From contig NZ_BMZM01000001.1 in assembly GCF_014652795.1 (NCBI RefSeq), forward strand, positions 1 through 64,000: a DNA stretch of 64,000 bases, in the 5' to 3' direction. The translations under genes and the position numbers were made by a program. Shown here piece after piece: positions 43,278-54,754 of the stretch. Positions within the stretch are counted from its first letter, which is position 1, and each line of letters opens with the position of its first letter. The stretch is from Kushneria pakistanensis (lineage in GTDB: Bacteria; Pseudomonadota; Gammaproteobacteria; Pseudomonadales; Halomonadaceae). A model generated the notes under the pieces. The model worked only from the letters and a program-made list of their open reading frames with translations. It did not search any database and was not told where the DNA came from.

Positions 43278-43317
43278 ACGTATCCCCGCAATACAATGCC
43301 CGTCATGGCCGGGTTGA

Positions 43318-45089
<1,772 letters not shown>

Positions 45090-45104
45090 TCGGCCCGGCA
45101 GGGG

Positions 45105-45896
45105 TCAGGATTTGATGTTGCCACAGTTGGGGGTATGGCCTGCAGCGCGTGCCTCCTCCGACAGCTTTAGCGCGCTTTGCATGCGCCCCTTGAGGGCTTC
45201 GCTGCGCTCGCCGCTGTTGGGGTGGGTCGAGGCCCATTCCGGGGGCTGGCCGCCGCCGGCGCTGGCCATGTTCTGCCACAGCGCAATACTGGCCTGTGGG
45301 TCAAAGCCTGCCCGTGCCATCAGATCCAGCCCCAGCAGGTCAGCTTCACTCTCCTGACGGCGTGAGTAGGGCAGCAGTACGCCATACTGGGCGCCGGCAC
45401 CGAGCAGCTGGGCCAGCGCATTGTTGCCTGTCACTGACTGCACCACACCCAGCCCGGTGCTGGTCAGCGACTGGGTCGAGGTACGTTCGTTGGCATGGTT
45501 GGCCAGCACGTGGGCCATCTCGTGACCCACCACCGTGGCGATCTGATCCTGATTCTTTGCCACCTTCATCAGACCGGTATTGATCACGACGTAGCCACCC
45601 GGCAGGGCAAAGGCGTTGGGTTCCTCATCCTGATAAACGCCAACGGTCCATTTTGATGGGCCCTGACCTTCAGGTAGCGTCTTGATAATGGCATCGGCAA
45701 TACAGGTGACATACTGGCCGTCACGGCCGGTGGCCTGCTTGTGGCTCTTGCGGTATTCATCAAAGGCTTTCTGGCCCTGCTGGTCAATTTCACTGCTGTC
45801 AAACAGCGACAGCTGGGATCTTCCCAGAGGCGAGGTCGTGCAGGCACTCAGGCCAAGGCTCAGGGCCAGTGCGCCCAGCATGGTCTTGCGCATCAT
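45105..45896 (-). CDS. M48 family metalloprotease lipoprotein
   Basis: A 263-residue lipoprotein (LSAC lipobox at about residue 19) with an M48 peptidase domain. It has the zinc motif HEMAH in ATVVGHEMAHVLANHANER, and the third ligand Glu in SRRQESEADLLGLDLM. It resembles E. coli LoiP/YggG, an outer-membrane quality-control protease partnered with BepA/YcaL in osmotic stress. ATG 45896 was chosen, downstream of AGGAG; TTG 45905 is too close to it. Convergent with aroE. Confidence 0.88.
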   Translation of the reverse strand: MMRKTMLGALALSLGLSACTTSPLGRSQLSLFDSSEIDQQGQKAFDEYRKSHKQATGRDGQYVTCIADAIIKTLPEGQGPSKWTVGVYQDEEPNAFALPGGYVVINTGLMKVAKNQDQIATVVGHEMAHVLANHANERTSTQSLTSTGLGVVQSVTGNNALAQLLGAGAQYGVLLPYSRRQESEADLLGLDLMARAGFDPQASIALWQNMASAGGGQPPEWASTHPNSGERSEALKGRMQSALKLSEEARAAGHTPNCGNIKS

Positions 45897-46011
45897 GAAC
45901 GGCAAAACTCCTGTAATGGTTGGATAAGCCCGACTGGACGCGCACCAGGCGAGCGCGGCAGGATAGCGGGATCATTGTCACATGACAGCATAACCCGATG
46001 CGGAGCAATAC

Positions 46012-46863
46012 ATGAATGCGCAGTTGAGCACACGTCTTTTGAACCTGCTGGACAGGCTGGAGCCTCTGCTGCCGCCCGAACGGGCGCCCATCGACTGGTC
46101 ACGTGATATTGCCGCGCTCTGGCAGCGTCACGCGCTGGGTGGACGACTCACACCGGTACAGCCGCGCGATAGCGTGCGCGTGGCAGAGCTGATCGGTATC
46201 GACAGCCAGAAAAACGCGCTGGTGGAGAACACGCGAACCTTCCTGCGCGGCCGGCCGGCCAATCATGCGCTGCTCTGGGGTGCGCGCGGCACCGGCAAGT
46301 CATCGCTGATTCGCGCACTGATCAACGACCTGGCAGGCGAAGGGCTGCGGCTGATTCAGGTCGACCGTCATGATCTGGTCGGGCTGCCCACGCTGGTGCA
46401 AACGCTCAGAGACAGCGACTATCGCTTTGTCGTCTATTGCGACGACCTCTCCTTTGAAGGCAGCGATGATGCCTACAAGGCGCTCAAGAGCGTGCTGGAT
46501 GGCACCCTGACCGGCCCGCCGGACAATGTATTGCTGTATGCCACCTCCAACCGGCGTCATCTGCTGCCGGAAAGCATGACTGACAACAATGATACGCAGG
46601 TCGTGGGTGGCGAGATCCATCATGGTGACGCCGTCGAGGAGAAGATCTCGCTGTCGGACCGTTTCGGGCTGTGGCTGTCGTTTTATCCCTTTGATCAGGA
46701 TACCTATCTCCAGACCTGTGCTCACTGGGTGGCGCATCTGGGCGGACAGTTTGATGACGCCGCCGAGGCAGAGGCGCGCCGTTTTGCGCTGTCGCGAGGC
46801 GTGCGCAGCGGCCGTGCGGCATGGCAGTTCGCCATTGCCTGGACGGGGCGTCATGATGCCTGA
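46012..46863 (+). CDS. DUF815 family AAA-type ATPase
   Basis: A 283-residue predicted ATPase. Walker A is GARGTGKSSLIRAL near residue 90, Walker B-like VVYCDDLSFE near 145, sensor-like LLYATSNRRHL near 185, and a C-terminal helical segment. DUF815 proteins are widespread single-domain P-loop ATPases distantly like DnaA/Cdc6-type AAA proteins, without a settled function. Divergent from the M48 lipoprotein gene and convergent with the next gene, six bases away. Confidence 0.86.
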   Translation: MNAQLSTRLLNLLDRLEPLLPPERAPIDWSRDIAALWQRHALGGRLTPVQPRDSVRVAELIGIDSQKNALVENTRTFLRGRPANHALLWGARGTGKSSLIRALINDLAGEGLRLIQVDRHDLVGLPTLVQTLRDSDYRFVVYCDDLSFEGSDDAYKALKSVLDGTLTGPPDNVLLYATSNRRHLLPESMTDNNDTQVVGGEIHHGDAVEEKISLSDRFGLWLSFYPFDQDTYLQTCAHWVAHLGGQFDDAAEAEARRFALSRGVRSGRAAWQFAIAWTGRHDA

Positions 46864-46869
46864 TGGCCA

Positions 46870-47577
46870 TCAGGCGCCGGGCGCAGTGCCTGAAGAAGAT
46901 TCAGTGTCGACGCCTGCAGCGTTGTTACTGCTGACCGGCACGGCTGGGATGGCATTTTCCGGCAGGCCCGATGCGCTGCGCTGCTCGGCAGAGCCTGCGA
47001 TATCCAGCGTAATGGTGGGCGCCGGTATCAGGCGGGCCATCTCGCTGTCCAGTCGCGGCGTCAGCGACAGGGTACTGCCTGCCGGCAGCTGCTGGTGATT
47101 CGCCAGACGCTGGGCCAGTGCCAGCAGCGCTTGATTGTAGCTGGCGCCTTCACGCTCTGGCGCCTCGGGGAAAAGCTCAACGGGCAGACGCAAATTGGCA
47201 GGTTCACCGCCGCGCAGGGTGACGGGCTCATCCACGTCACCGCTGACCGGTTCGGCGCCGGGCACCACGAGCTGCCAGGCATAGCCCGCCAGCGTGACAT
47301 CGGGGGCCGCGTCCGGTGGCGTCAGGGAAAGGGGCAGATCCAGACTGACCGGCATACCGGCCATATCAAGGCCGGCCCGGGCCAGCGCCGTGGGTTCAAG
47401 CGTCAGGGCATCCACGGGTACGGCCCAGCGGCCGATACGCACGTTTTCCACCCCCATTGACTGCAATGCCAGCCGGCCCAGCATGAAGCTGGCCTGTGGC
47501 AGGGCCAGACAGCCGGCCAGTGACAGTGTCATGGCCAGCAGCAGCGACTGGCGATATCGATATACTTTTGATGTCAT
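46870..47577 (-). CDS. lipoprotein of unknown function
   Basis: A 235-residue predicted lipoprotein (signal, LSLAGC lipobox near residue 23). The body is rich in beta-strand-like segments of Leu, Val, Pro and acidic residues. Examples are VENVRIGRWAVPVDALTLEP and MPVSLDLPLSLTPP, which recall LEA14/WHy-type beta-sandwich proteins, though the match is not clear. The tail after about 205 is Ser/Ala/Gly-rich and disordered. It follows der on the same strand. I do not recognise a family. Confidence 0.7.
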   Translation of the reverse strand: MTSKVYRYRQSLLLAMTLSLAGCLALPQASFMLGRLALQSMGVENVRIGRWAVPVDALTLEPTALARAGLDMAGMPVSLDLPLSLTPPDAAPDVTLAGYAWQLVVPGAEPVSGDVDEPVTLRGGEPANLRLPVELFPEAPEREGASYNQALLALAQRLANHQQLPAGSTLSLTPRLDSEMARLIPAPTITLDIAGSAEQRSASGLPENAIPAVPVSSNNAAGVDTESSSGTAPGA

Positions 47578-47657
47578 GCCGGGCTCCGATCAGTAGTACG
47601 TTTTTGATAAACGCATACTGATGAAAGCCTGGTCGAGATTGGAAGGAAAGTCATACC

Positions 47658-47679
47658 GGGCCTTCAGATGTGAAGGCCC
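47658..47679 (-). terminator. der terminator hairpin
   Basis: A 9-bp stem (47658-47666 with 47671-47679), loop GATG, eight bases past the der stop. T-run weak. Confidence 0.45.
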
Positions 47680-47686
47680 TGTGGGA

Positions 47687-49090
47687 TCAGCGGCGGTTCT
47701 TGCGCGCTTCCTTCGTGCGTGCCAGCTGACGGGCCTTGGCCTTTTCTCGATCGCTGTCGCCACTGTTCTTGTCGTAGGGGTTGTCGCCGGAGCGAAACTC
47801 GAAGCGGATCGGCGTGCCCTTGACCTTGAGTACCTTGCGAAAGGTATTGATCAAAAAGCGCTTGTAGGCTTCCGGCAGGGCATTGGTCTGATTGCCGTGC
47901 ACCACGATCAGCGGCGGATTGGCACCCCCCTGGTGCGCCATGCGCAGCTTGATGCGACGACCGTTGACCAGTGGCGGCTGGTGCTCGCTGACCGCGTCCT
48001 GCAATAGCGTGGTCAGGCGGTTGGTGGACCAGCGTGCCGTGGCCGAGGCGAAGGCGCGATCGATGGACGGGTAGAGATCTCCCACGGCCGTACCGTGCAG
48101 CGCCGAAATGAAATGCAGGTCGGCGTAATCGGCAAACCCCAGACGCCTTTTGATATCGGCACGCATCTTCTCGCGGGCTTCCTGCTCCAGCCCATCCCAC
48201 TTGTTGACGGCCAGCACCAGGGCGCGCCCGGTGGTCAGCACATAATCCAGCAGGTGCAGATCCTGCTCGACCAGCCCGGTCCGGGCATCAAGCACCACGA
48301 TGGCAACGTTGCACTCCTTGATGGCGTCCAGCGTCTTGATGATCGAAAACTTTTCGGCCGCAAGGCTTATATTCTTGCGTCGACGGATACCCGCCGTATC
48401 GATCAATACGTAGGGCTTGCCGCGGCGCTCAAACGGAATCTCGATGGCATCACGGGTGGTGCCGGCCTCGTCAAAGACCACGACGCGCTCTTCGCCCAGC
48501 AGCCGGTTGACCAGTGTGGACTTGCCCACATTGGGCCGACCGACCACGCCGATGCGAATGCCGTTGGCGATCAGGTCCGGGTGGGTCTGCTCGGCAACCT
48601 CGGGGAAGGGCTCGAGCACATGCTCGATCAGGGCAGTAACATTGCGCCCATGAGCAGCGGCAATGGCATGCGGGTCGCCCAGCCCCAGCGCCCAGAAATC
48701 AGCAGTGGCAATCTCTTCCTGCAGGCCGTCGCTTTTATTGACTACAAGCCAGGTCTTTTTCTGATTGACGCGCAGATGATTGGCGATCGCCTCATCGGCC
48801 GGCATGACGCCGGCGCGCGCATCCACCATGAAAAAGACAATATCGGCTTCATCGATGGCCAGCAGCGACTGTTCGGCCATGGCCGCATCGATACCCATCT
48901 CATCGCCGCTGATACCCCCGGTATCAATGACGGTGTAGGGCTTGTCACCCAGCTGACCGTTGCCATAGTGGCGGTCGCGGGTCAGGCCGGGAAAGTCAGC
49001 GACGATGGCATCGCGCGAGCGGGTCAGGCGATTGAATAGCGTGGATTTGCCGACATTGGGTCGGCCGACAAGTGCGATAACGGGATTCAT
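47687..49090 (-). CDS. der: GTPase Der (EngA)
   Basis: A 467-residue essential double GTPase for 50S ribosome assembly. Domain 1 has GRPNVGKST at residues 8-16 and its own NKSD. Domain 2 has a second GRPNVGKST near residue 185 and NKWD. A C-terminal KH-like domain follows, ending in a Lys/Arg-rich tail. ATG 49090 follows AGGA and gives the family N-terminus MNPVIALVG. It lies downstream of bamB, as in many gammaproteobacteria. Confidence 0.97.
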   Translation of the reverse strand: MNPVIALVGRPNVGKSTLFNRLTRSRDAIVADFPGLTRDRHYGNGQLGDKPYTVIDTGGISGDEMGIDAAMAEQSLLAIDEADIVFFMVDARAGVMPADEAIANHLRVNQKKTWLVVNKSDGLQEEIATADFWALGLGDPHAIAAAHGRNVTALIEHVLEPFPEVAEQTHPDLIANGIRIGVVGRPNVGKSTLVNRLLGEERVVVFDEAGTTRDAIEIPFERRGKPYVLIDTAGIRRRKNISLAAEKFSIIKTLDAIKECNVAIVVLDARTGLVEQDLHLLDYVLTTGRALVLAVNKWDGLEQEAREKMRADIKRRLGFADYADLHFISALHGTAVGDLYPSIDRAFASATARWSTNRLTTLLQDAVSEHQPPLVNGRRIKLRMAHQGGANPPLIVVHGNQTNALPEAYKRFLINTFRKVLKVKGTPIRFEFRSGDNPYDKNSGDSDREKAKARQLARTKEARKNRR

Positions 49091-49237
49091 GAGGGTCCTG
49101 CAAGATAAGAGGGAGCGGGCTGTCGGCTTGATAGAGGACAGCGCTGATACCGTCCGTCCTGATGGGGGCATTCTAACCCGAAAGGCGCCGGTATTCGAAA
49201 CAGGTGATGTGCTCGACAAGGCAGACATGATAAACGA

Positions 49238-49270
49238 GCGGGCCTTCCGGGCAGATACCGGAAGACCCGC
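49238..49270 (-). terminator. hairpin between bamB and der
   Basis: 13-base arms with one mismatch (49238-49250 with 49258-49270), just past the bamB stop, followed on the minus strand by TCGTTTATC. It may attenuate readthrough into der. Confidence 0.5.
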
Positions 49271-49294
49271 AGCGAGGAGGCCATCAGAACAGGT

Positions 49295-50512
49295 TTACTG
49301 TTGGTTCATGGCCTTGAGGGAGTAGGCGATCAGCTCACCGCTGTTGGTCAGCACGAAGACATGCTCACCATCGGTCAACGGCGTGATGCTGATACCGTCA
49401 CCCCCCGGACGTGTGCGGCCTTCGAGCTCGCCATTCTGGGCATCAATGATGTGCAGATAGCCCTGATAATCGCCAACCACCAGTTTGTTATCCACAAAGA
49501 CCGGCGCGCTCAGCGAGCGGCCTTCGAGTTCGTCCTGGTTCCAGATGACACGGCCGTTGTTGGCATCAATTGCCATGATGTGGCTATCCGCCGTGACCGT
49601 GAAGAGATAGTCGCCCACCAGCACCGGGGTGTGATAGCTGGACTGTTCCCGATCCCACAGGGGCTGGCCATTGCGTGCATCAAGGGCCATGACGCGGCCG
49701 TTGTAGCTGGTCACGAACAGGCGGCCGTCCTGGGTCAGGACCGGCTGACCGTCAAGGTCCACCAGCTGTTCGACTTCGGTGCGCCCCTGGGGCACGGCGA
49801 CCCGCAGGTCCCACAGTTGCTGGCCGCTGCGGTTGTCAAAGGCGGCCAGACGACCGTTGGCAAAGCCTGCAAAGGAGACCGGATCAATGGTGCGTGGGGC
49901 ACCGGTGCCGCGCAGTGTCAGTGCCGGCTGGGAGGAGGCGTACAGCCACTGCTGATCGCCGGTAAAGCGATCCAGCGCGGTGAGTGTGCCATCCACGCTC
50001 TGCACCACGACCTGGCCACTGTTGAGCTGCGGCGGGGCAATGACTTCGCTGGAGACGCGCGAGCGCCAGACGATGTCACCGTTGTCTTCATTGAAGACGA
50101 TCACCTCGCCGTTGCGCGTGCCGGCAAACAGCTGGCCGCTATCCGCCGTCAGGCCGCTGGAAATGGGCGTGTTCAAACGCTTTTCCCATTCGATCCGGCC
50201 GTTTTCACGGTTGATGGCCTTGACGTTGCCTTCGGCATCACTGGCATAGAGGGTGTTGCCTGAAATGGCCGGCGAGATCGGATAGCGGGCGCGCGTCAGC
50301 GAGCCGATGCCACGTGACCAGATGCCATCAACCCTGACGCTTTGATCAATATTGGTCAGCTCACGGGGCTGGGTGCCGGTCTGAACATTGCCCGAGCAGC
50401 CAGCCAGTGCCAGAAGCGAGGTGGCGCACAACAGTGCGCCCAGCGGTTTTGCCATCAGCGCGAGTCGCTTGATGCCCGGGTATGAAGAAGAGCCGTTTTC
50501 AAGCGTGCTCAT
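49295..50512 (-). CDS. bamB: outer membrane assembly lipoprotein BamB
   Basis: A 405-residue lipoprotein of the BAM complex. The lipobox is LALAGC (Cys39). The mature protein is an eight-bladed beta-propeller with recurring PQQ-type repeats (such as GEVIVFNEDNGDIVWR, GRLAAFDNRSGQQLW and GYLHIIDAQNGELEG). The n-region before the signal is unusually long (about 20 residues), but ATG 50512 has a strong AGGAGG five bases upstream and overlaps yfgM by four bases; Met20 is the alternative start. It supports outer membrane protein folding with BamA. Confidence 0.94.
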   Translation of the reverse strand: MSTLENGSSSYPGIKRLALMAKPLGALLCATSLLALAGCSGNVQTGTQPRELTNIDQSVRVDGIWSRGIGSLTRARYPISPAISGNTLYASDAEGNVKAINRENGRIEWEKRLNTPISSGLTADSGQLFAGTRNGEVIVFNEDNGDIVWRSRVSSEVIAPPQLNSGQVVVQSVDGTLTALDRFTGDQQWLYASSQPALTLRGTGAPRTIDPVSFAGFANGRLAAFDNRSGQQLWDLRVAVPQGRTEVEQLVDLDGQPVLTQDGRLFVTSYNGRVMALDARNGQPLWDREQSSYHTPVLVGDYLFTVTADSHIMAIDANNGRVIWNQDELEGRSLSAPVFVDNKLVVGDYQGYLHIIDAQNGELEGRTRPGGDGISITPLTDGEHVFVLTNSGELIAYSLKAMNQQ

Positions 50513-51177
50513 GAAGCCTCCTGAGGCGCCAGATCATCGAGTTTGAGTTGTATGCCGGAGAGCTCCTGATTGTGCTCACGCGCCAGATTGACGGCGTCCT
50601 GCCAGGCACTGCGTGCCTCGGCGGTATTCCCCAGCGCCCGCTGAATATCGCCACGGATATCCGCCCCGCGCGCGCTCATGGCATCGGGCAGCTGCAGGCC
50701 GTCAAGCGCTTCAAGCGCCTTGTCGGCGTTATCCTGGCCCAGCTGTACACGTGCCAGCTCAAGGCCTGCCAGCGCACGGATCTCGTCACGATCACTGCTC
50801 TGGCGTACATCGTTCAGCGCCCGCTCGGCTGCTGACAGATCATTGCCATCCACCGCCATACGTGCCTGAATCATGCCGGCCAGGTCAGCGTACAGGGTGC
50901 CACCGTGCTGATCACGAATGGCATCGATGATGCTTTGTGCCGCCTGGCGACCGTTGTCATCGAGGCTGTCCTGGGAGGTCAGCTGGATCAGCTGCTGGTA
51001 CTGGAGCGAGGCAGCCTCGGACTGCGCCTGCTGATGATCCTGCCACCAGTGCCAGGCAAAAAGCGCTGCCGCGGCAATGATAATGCCGCCCAGAATCGGT
51101 TTAGCGTAGTCATGCCAGAGCCGTTTGGCAGCTGCCAGCTGATCGTCTTCTTCGTGAATATTCAACTGATCCGCCAC
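50509..51177 (-). CDS. yfgM: YfgM-type TPR ancillary SecYEG translocon protein
   Basis: A 222-residue inner-membrane protein: a short cytoplasmic N-terminus, one helix at about 27-45 (PILGGIIIAAAALFAWHWW), then periplasmic TPR-like helices to the end. E. coli YfgM binds PpiD at the Sec translocon and is also linked to Rcs regulation. The start is GTG 51177, eight bases after AGGAG; a GTG nine bases further upstream is too close to it. Located hisS-yfgM-bamB-der as in E. coli. Confidence 0.9.
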   Translation of the reverse strand: MADQLNIHEEDDQLAAAKRLWHDYAKPILGGIIIAAAALFAWHWWQDHQQAQSEAASLQYQQLIQLTSQDSLDDNGRQAAQSIIDAIRDQHGGTLYADLAGMIQARMAVDGNDLSAAERALNDVRQSSDRDEIRALAGLELARVQLGQDNADKALEALDGLQLPDAMSARGADIRGDIQRALGNTAEARSAWQDAVNLAREHNQELSGIQLKLDDLAPQEAS

Positions 51178-51236
51178 GTGCGGCACTCCTGTAGGTTCGA
51201 TCTCATGACGGTCTCTGCCCGGGTCATCGAAAAGCG

Positions 51237-52553
51237 CTAAACGCGGTTCGAGTGGCCGCTGTCTGTCGGGCGCTCGTCGATCCAGCGCGCAAGACGCTCG
51301 ACCAGCGAGTGGGTATCCAGCTGCTGCTGGGGTTCTTCGCCGCGCAGATCCTTGATGGTGGCCACACCGGCCGCCAGCTCGTCTTCACCCAGCATGACCA
51401 CAAAGCGGGCGCGACTCTTGTCGGCCTTTTTAAGCTGACTCTTGAAGCTGCCACCGCCGCAGTGTACCTGCACACGCAGACCAGGCAAGCGACTGCGCAG
51501 GGTTTCCCCCAGCACCAGCAGCTGCGTGTCGACGCCTTCGCCCTGGCCCATCAGGTAGACATCCAGAATGTCTTCAGCGGCCGCCGGGACCAGCGCCAGC
51601 GTTTCCAGCAGCAAAATCAGACGCTCGACGCCCATGGCAAATCCCACGGCTGGCGTGGGCTTGCCGCCCAGCTGCTCGACCAGACCGTCATAGCGCCCAC
51701 CGGCACAGACGGTGCCCTGACTGCCCAGCGCCGTGGTGGTCCACTCAAAGACCGTGCGGCTGTAGTAATCCAGTCCGCGTACCAGACGCGTATTGATCAC
51801 GTACTGAATGCCCAGCGCGTCAAGGCGCTGCTTGAGGCCTTCAAAGTGCGCCACGGAGGCTTCATCAAGATGATCGATGAGCTTCGGTGCTGCCTCGATC
51901 AGCGCCTGCATGTCGGGGTTCTTGCTGTCGAGAATGCGCAGTGGATTGCTGTCGAGACGACGGCGTGCATCCTCATCAAGCTGATCCAGATGCGCGTTGA
52001 AATACTCGACCAGCGTGGCGCGATAGGCGTGACGCGCTTCGAGCGAACCCAGCGAGTTGATCTCGAGCTGCACGTGATCGATCAGGCCCAGCGCCTGCCA
52101 AAGGCGAGCGGAAAGGGCGATGACCTCGGCATCGATATCCGGGCCTTCAAGCCCGAAGGTCTCAACGCCGACCTGATGAAACTGGCGGTAGCGGCCCTTT
52201 TGAGGGCGCTCATGGCGAAACATGGGACCGGCATACCAGAGCCTGTGGGTCTGGTTATGCAGCAGCCCGTTTTCGATGGCGGCACGCACGACCGAGGCCG
52301 TACCTTCCGGACGCAGGGAAAGGCTGTCACCGTTGCGATCGTCAAAGGTATACATCTCCTTTTCGACGATGTCGGTCACCTCGCCAATGGAGCGCTTGAA
52401 AAGCGCCGTCTGCTCGAGCACCGGTGTGCGCATTTCCAGGTAGCCGTACTGTGCCATGAGCTGGCGTACATGCTGCTCGAAGTACTGCCAGAGCGGGGAG
52501 CGCTCGGGCAGCAGGTCATTCATGCCTCGGATGGCCTGTAATTTACTGGACAT
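51237..52553 (-). CDS. hisS: histidyl-tRNA synthetase
   Basis: A 438-residue class II synthetase. Motif 2 is in [25 protein letters not shown] (shown in full here only for orientation around residues 105-130). The histidine-specific signature [15 protein letters not shown] and motif 3 [14 protein letters not shown] follow, then a C-terminal anticodon domain from about 335. The start ATG 52553 gives the family N-terminus [16 protein letters not shown]; the ribosome-binding site is weak. Between ispG and yfgM. Confidence 0.96.
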   Translation of the reverse strand: MSSKLQAIRGMNDLLPERSPLWQYFEQHVRQLMAQYGYLEMRTPVLEQTALFKRSIGEVTDIVEKEMYTFDDRNGDSLSLRPEGTASVVRAAIENGLLHNQTHRLWYAGPMFRHERPQKGRYRQFHQVGVETFGLEGPDIDAEVIALSARLWQALGLIDHVQLEINSLGSLEARHAYRATLVEYFNAHLDQLDEDARRRLDSNPLRILDSKNPDMQALIEAAPKLIDHLDEASVAHFEGLKQRLDALGIQYVINTRLVRGLDYYSRTVFEWTTTALGSQGTVCAGGRYDGLVEQLGGKPTPAVGFAMGVERLILLLETLALVPAAAEDILDVYLMGQGEGVDTQLLVLGETLRSRLPGLRVQVHCGGGSFKSQLKKADKSRARFVVMLGEDELAAGVATIKDLRGEEPQQQLDTHSLVERLARWIDERPTDSGHSNRV

Positions 52554-52594
52554 TGATCGCTTATCGCTGCATTTCAAAAAAGGGCGCCCGGAAC

Positions 52595-53707
52595 TCAGAC
52601 GCGGGTGATGACATCTTTTTCTTCGGCTTCCTTGCGCGCAACACGGTCTCGAATCAGTTTTTCAAGATCGTCAACGAGATGATCGTTGCGCAGCTTCTGC
52701 GCAGGCTTGCCATCGATATAGACAAGATTGGCCGGACTGCCGCCGGTCAGGCCGACATCGGTTTCCTTTGCCTCGCCTGGGCCATTGACCACGCAGCCGA
52801 TCACCGACACGTTCAGCGGTGTCATGATGTCTTCAAGACGCTCTTCGAGAGCATTCATGGTGCCGATGACATCGAAGTTCTGGCGTGAACAGCTCGGGCA
52901 GGCAATGAAATTGATGCCGCGCGAGCGCAGCTTCAGACTTTTAAGGATGTCATAGCCTACCTTGATCTCTTCGACCGGATCCGCGGCCAGCGAAATACGC
53001 AGGGTATCGCCGATGCCATCCATCAACAGCGCGCCCAGGCCAATCGAGGACTTGACCGTGCCGCCGCGCAGGCCGCCGGCTTCGGTAATCCCCAGATGCA
53101 GGGGCTGATCGATCTGGCTGGCGATCTGGCGATAGGCGTCAACGGCCATGAAGACGTCGCTGGCCTTGAGCGAAATCTTGTACTCCTGGAAATCCAGACG
53201 GTCGAGATAGTCAATGTGGCGCATGGCTGATTCGACCAGGGCTGCCGGCGTCGGCTCGCCGTACTTTTTCTGCAGGTCCTTTTCCAGCGAGCCTGCATTG
53301 ACGCCGATGCGAATCGGAATGCCATTGTCACGGGCTGCCTGCACCACGGCATGCACACGGTCTTCCCGGCCAATGTTGCCCGGATTGATACGCAGGCAGT
53401 CGGCACCCAGTTCGGCCACGCGCAGGGCAATGCGGTAATCGAAATGGATATCGGTGACCAGCGGCACCGAGGTGCGCTGCTTGATTTTGCCGAAGGCCTC
53501 GGCACAGTCCATATCCGGCACTGACACGCGAACGATGTCACCGCCGGCGGCGGCAATACGCTCGATCTGTTCGACGGTGGCATCGACGTCCAGCGTATTG
53601 GTGTTGGTCATGCTCTGTACGGAAATGGGTGCATCGCCGCCCACCGGCACATTGCCGACGTGGATCTGACGCGACTTGCGCCGTACGATCGGGGACTGGC
53701 TAATCAT
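52595..53707 (-). CDS. ispG: 4-hydroxy-3-methylbut-2-enyl diphosphate synthase (flavodoxin/ferredoxin)
   Basis: A 370-residue [4Fe-4S] enzyme of the non-mevalonate isoprenoid pathway. The N-terminal TIM-barrel has VQSMTNTNT and [10 protein letters not shown]. The cluster cysteines are in [11 protein letters not shown] and [11 protein letters not shown], the latter with the conserved Glu. The short bacterial form without the extra insertion domain. It lies rodZ-ispG-hisS as in E. coli. Cluster delivery would depend on the Fe-S genes encoded about 4 kb upstream. Confidence 0.97.
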   Translation of the reverse strand: MISQSPIVRRKSRQIHVGNVPVGGDAPISVQSMTNTNTLDVDATVEQIERIAAAGGDIVRVSVPDMDCAEAFGKIKQRTSVPLVTDIHFDYRIALRVAELGADCLRINPGNIGREDRVHAVVQAARDNGIPIRIGVNAGSLEKDLQKKYGEPTPAALVESAMRHIDYLDRLDFQEYKISLKASDVFMAVDAYRQIASQIDQPLHLGITEAGGLRGGTVKSSIGLGALLMDGIGDTLRISLAADPVEEIKVGYDILKSLKLRSRGINFIACPSCSRQNFDVIGTMNALEERLEDIMTPLNVSVIGCVVNGPGEAKETDVGLTGGSPANLVYIDGKPAQKLRNDHLVDDLEKLIRDRVARKEAEEKDVITRV

Positions 53708-53713
53708 GATAAA

Positions 53714-54688
53714 TCACTCCCCCAGGGTAAAACGGGCAACGTTGCTGCTGCCGGCGTGTTGGGACATGTCTACGCGTTCGCCTCTGTAATCAATGGTGAC
53801 CTGATTGGCATTGCCTACCGTCAGGCGAAAGGGCGGCACGCCTTCGATCGTGGCGGTGGTGCCACTTTGCTGCAGGCCGCGCAATACGGTGGTGCCGTTG
53901 GCATCACGAACATCCACCCACGACTCACTGCCAAAACTCATCTGCACATTGCGACCACTGGCGGCCGGATCGGCCGCGCTGTCTTCATCACTGCTGGTGT
54001 CTACCAGACCACCGGTCGCGCCGTTGCGCCCTTCAGGCGTATCTACCTGGAGGGTGCCGGGACGGGGGATGTCGCTGGTGGTTTCACCACCGGCCACCTG
54101 AGTGGCAATACTGCTGTTGACCGGGGTGCTGCCAGCCATGTTACCCGAGCCATCCGTCGCCGTGGGAGTCGTGCCGGGTTGTGCTTCAGGTGCCGGCGGC
54201 AGATCGCGATCGGCTGCGGCCTCCTGCTGTACGACATTCTGCTCGGGCATGGCGCTGTCATCGCCGTAGCCTGGCGCACTTTCACGGCCTTCCCACCATA
54301 GCAGGGTCATGACCGCCAGAATGACCACGACAGCAACCGAGGCGACGCGAAAGGCGATGGCGCCCATGCGCGAGGGCGGCTTGATGCTGCTGATGGGCGC
54401 TACGCGACGCTCATCAAGGTCGCTGCGGCCGTGAACACGGTCATAGGCTGCCACAATGGCCCGGTCATCAATGCCCAGCAGGCGGGCATAAGCGCGCAGA
54501 TAGCCTCGACGATAGGTCGGAATCGGGATCTGCTCGTAGTTGTCACGTTCCATGTCAGCGACCAGAGACGGGCGCAGGTTCAGCTGCTCGGCGGCATCTT
54601 CCAGCGGCAGACGCTGACGTTCGCGCTCTTCACGCAGCATTTCACCGGCGCCCGGCTCCACGGCGGAGGAGGCATGCTGTTCGCTCAT
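53714..54688 (-). CDS. rodZ: cytoskeletal protein RodZ
   Basis: A 324-residue single-pass protein linking MreB to the elongation machinery. The N-terminal XRE-type HTH is about 15-85 (LREERERQRLPLEDAAEQL, YRRGYLRAYARLLG), a basic juxtamembrane segment, then a helix at about 107-131. A long acidic Pro/Thr/Ser linker follows, then the C-terminal RodZ beta domain (WVDVRDANGTTVLRG, PFRLTVGNANQVTIDYRG). Six bases separate it from ispG. Confidence 0.93.
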   Translation of the reverse strand: MSEQHASSAVEPGAGEMLREERERQRLPLEDAAEQLNLRPSLVADMERDNYEQIPIPTYRRGYLRAYARLLGIDDRAIVAAYDRVHGRSDLDERRVAPISSIKPPSRMGAIAFRVASVAVVVILAVMTLLWWEGRESAPGYGDDSAMPEQNVVQQEAAADRDLPPAPEAQPGTTPTATDGSGNMAGSTPVNSSIATQVAGGETTSDIPRPGTLQVDTPEGRNGATGGLVDTSSDEDSAADPAASGRNVQMSFGSESWVDVRDANGTTVLRGLQQSGTTATIEGVPPFRLTVGNANQVTIDYRGERVDMSQHAGSSNVARFTLGE

Positions 54689-54754
54689 GCAGAATGTTCC
54701 TTGTTCGGTCGTGGCACGAAAGGTTCCTTTTCCGGCGTTTGACGTAAGGCCGCC

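Noticed and set aside
51252-52541. Plus-strand open frame of 429 codons opposite hisS
   Set aside because: Shadow frame; hisS motifs are intact on the other strand.
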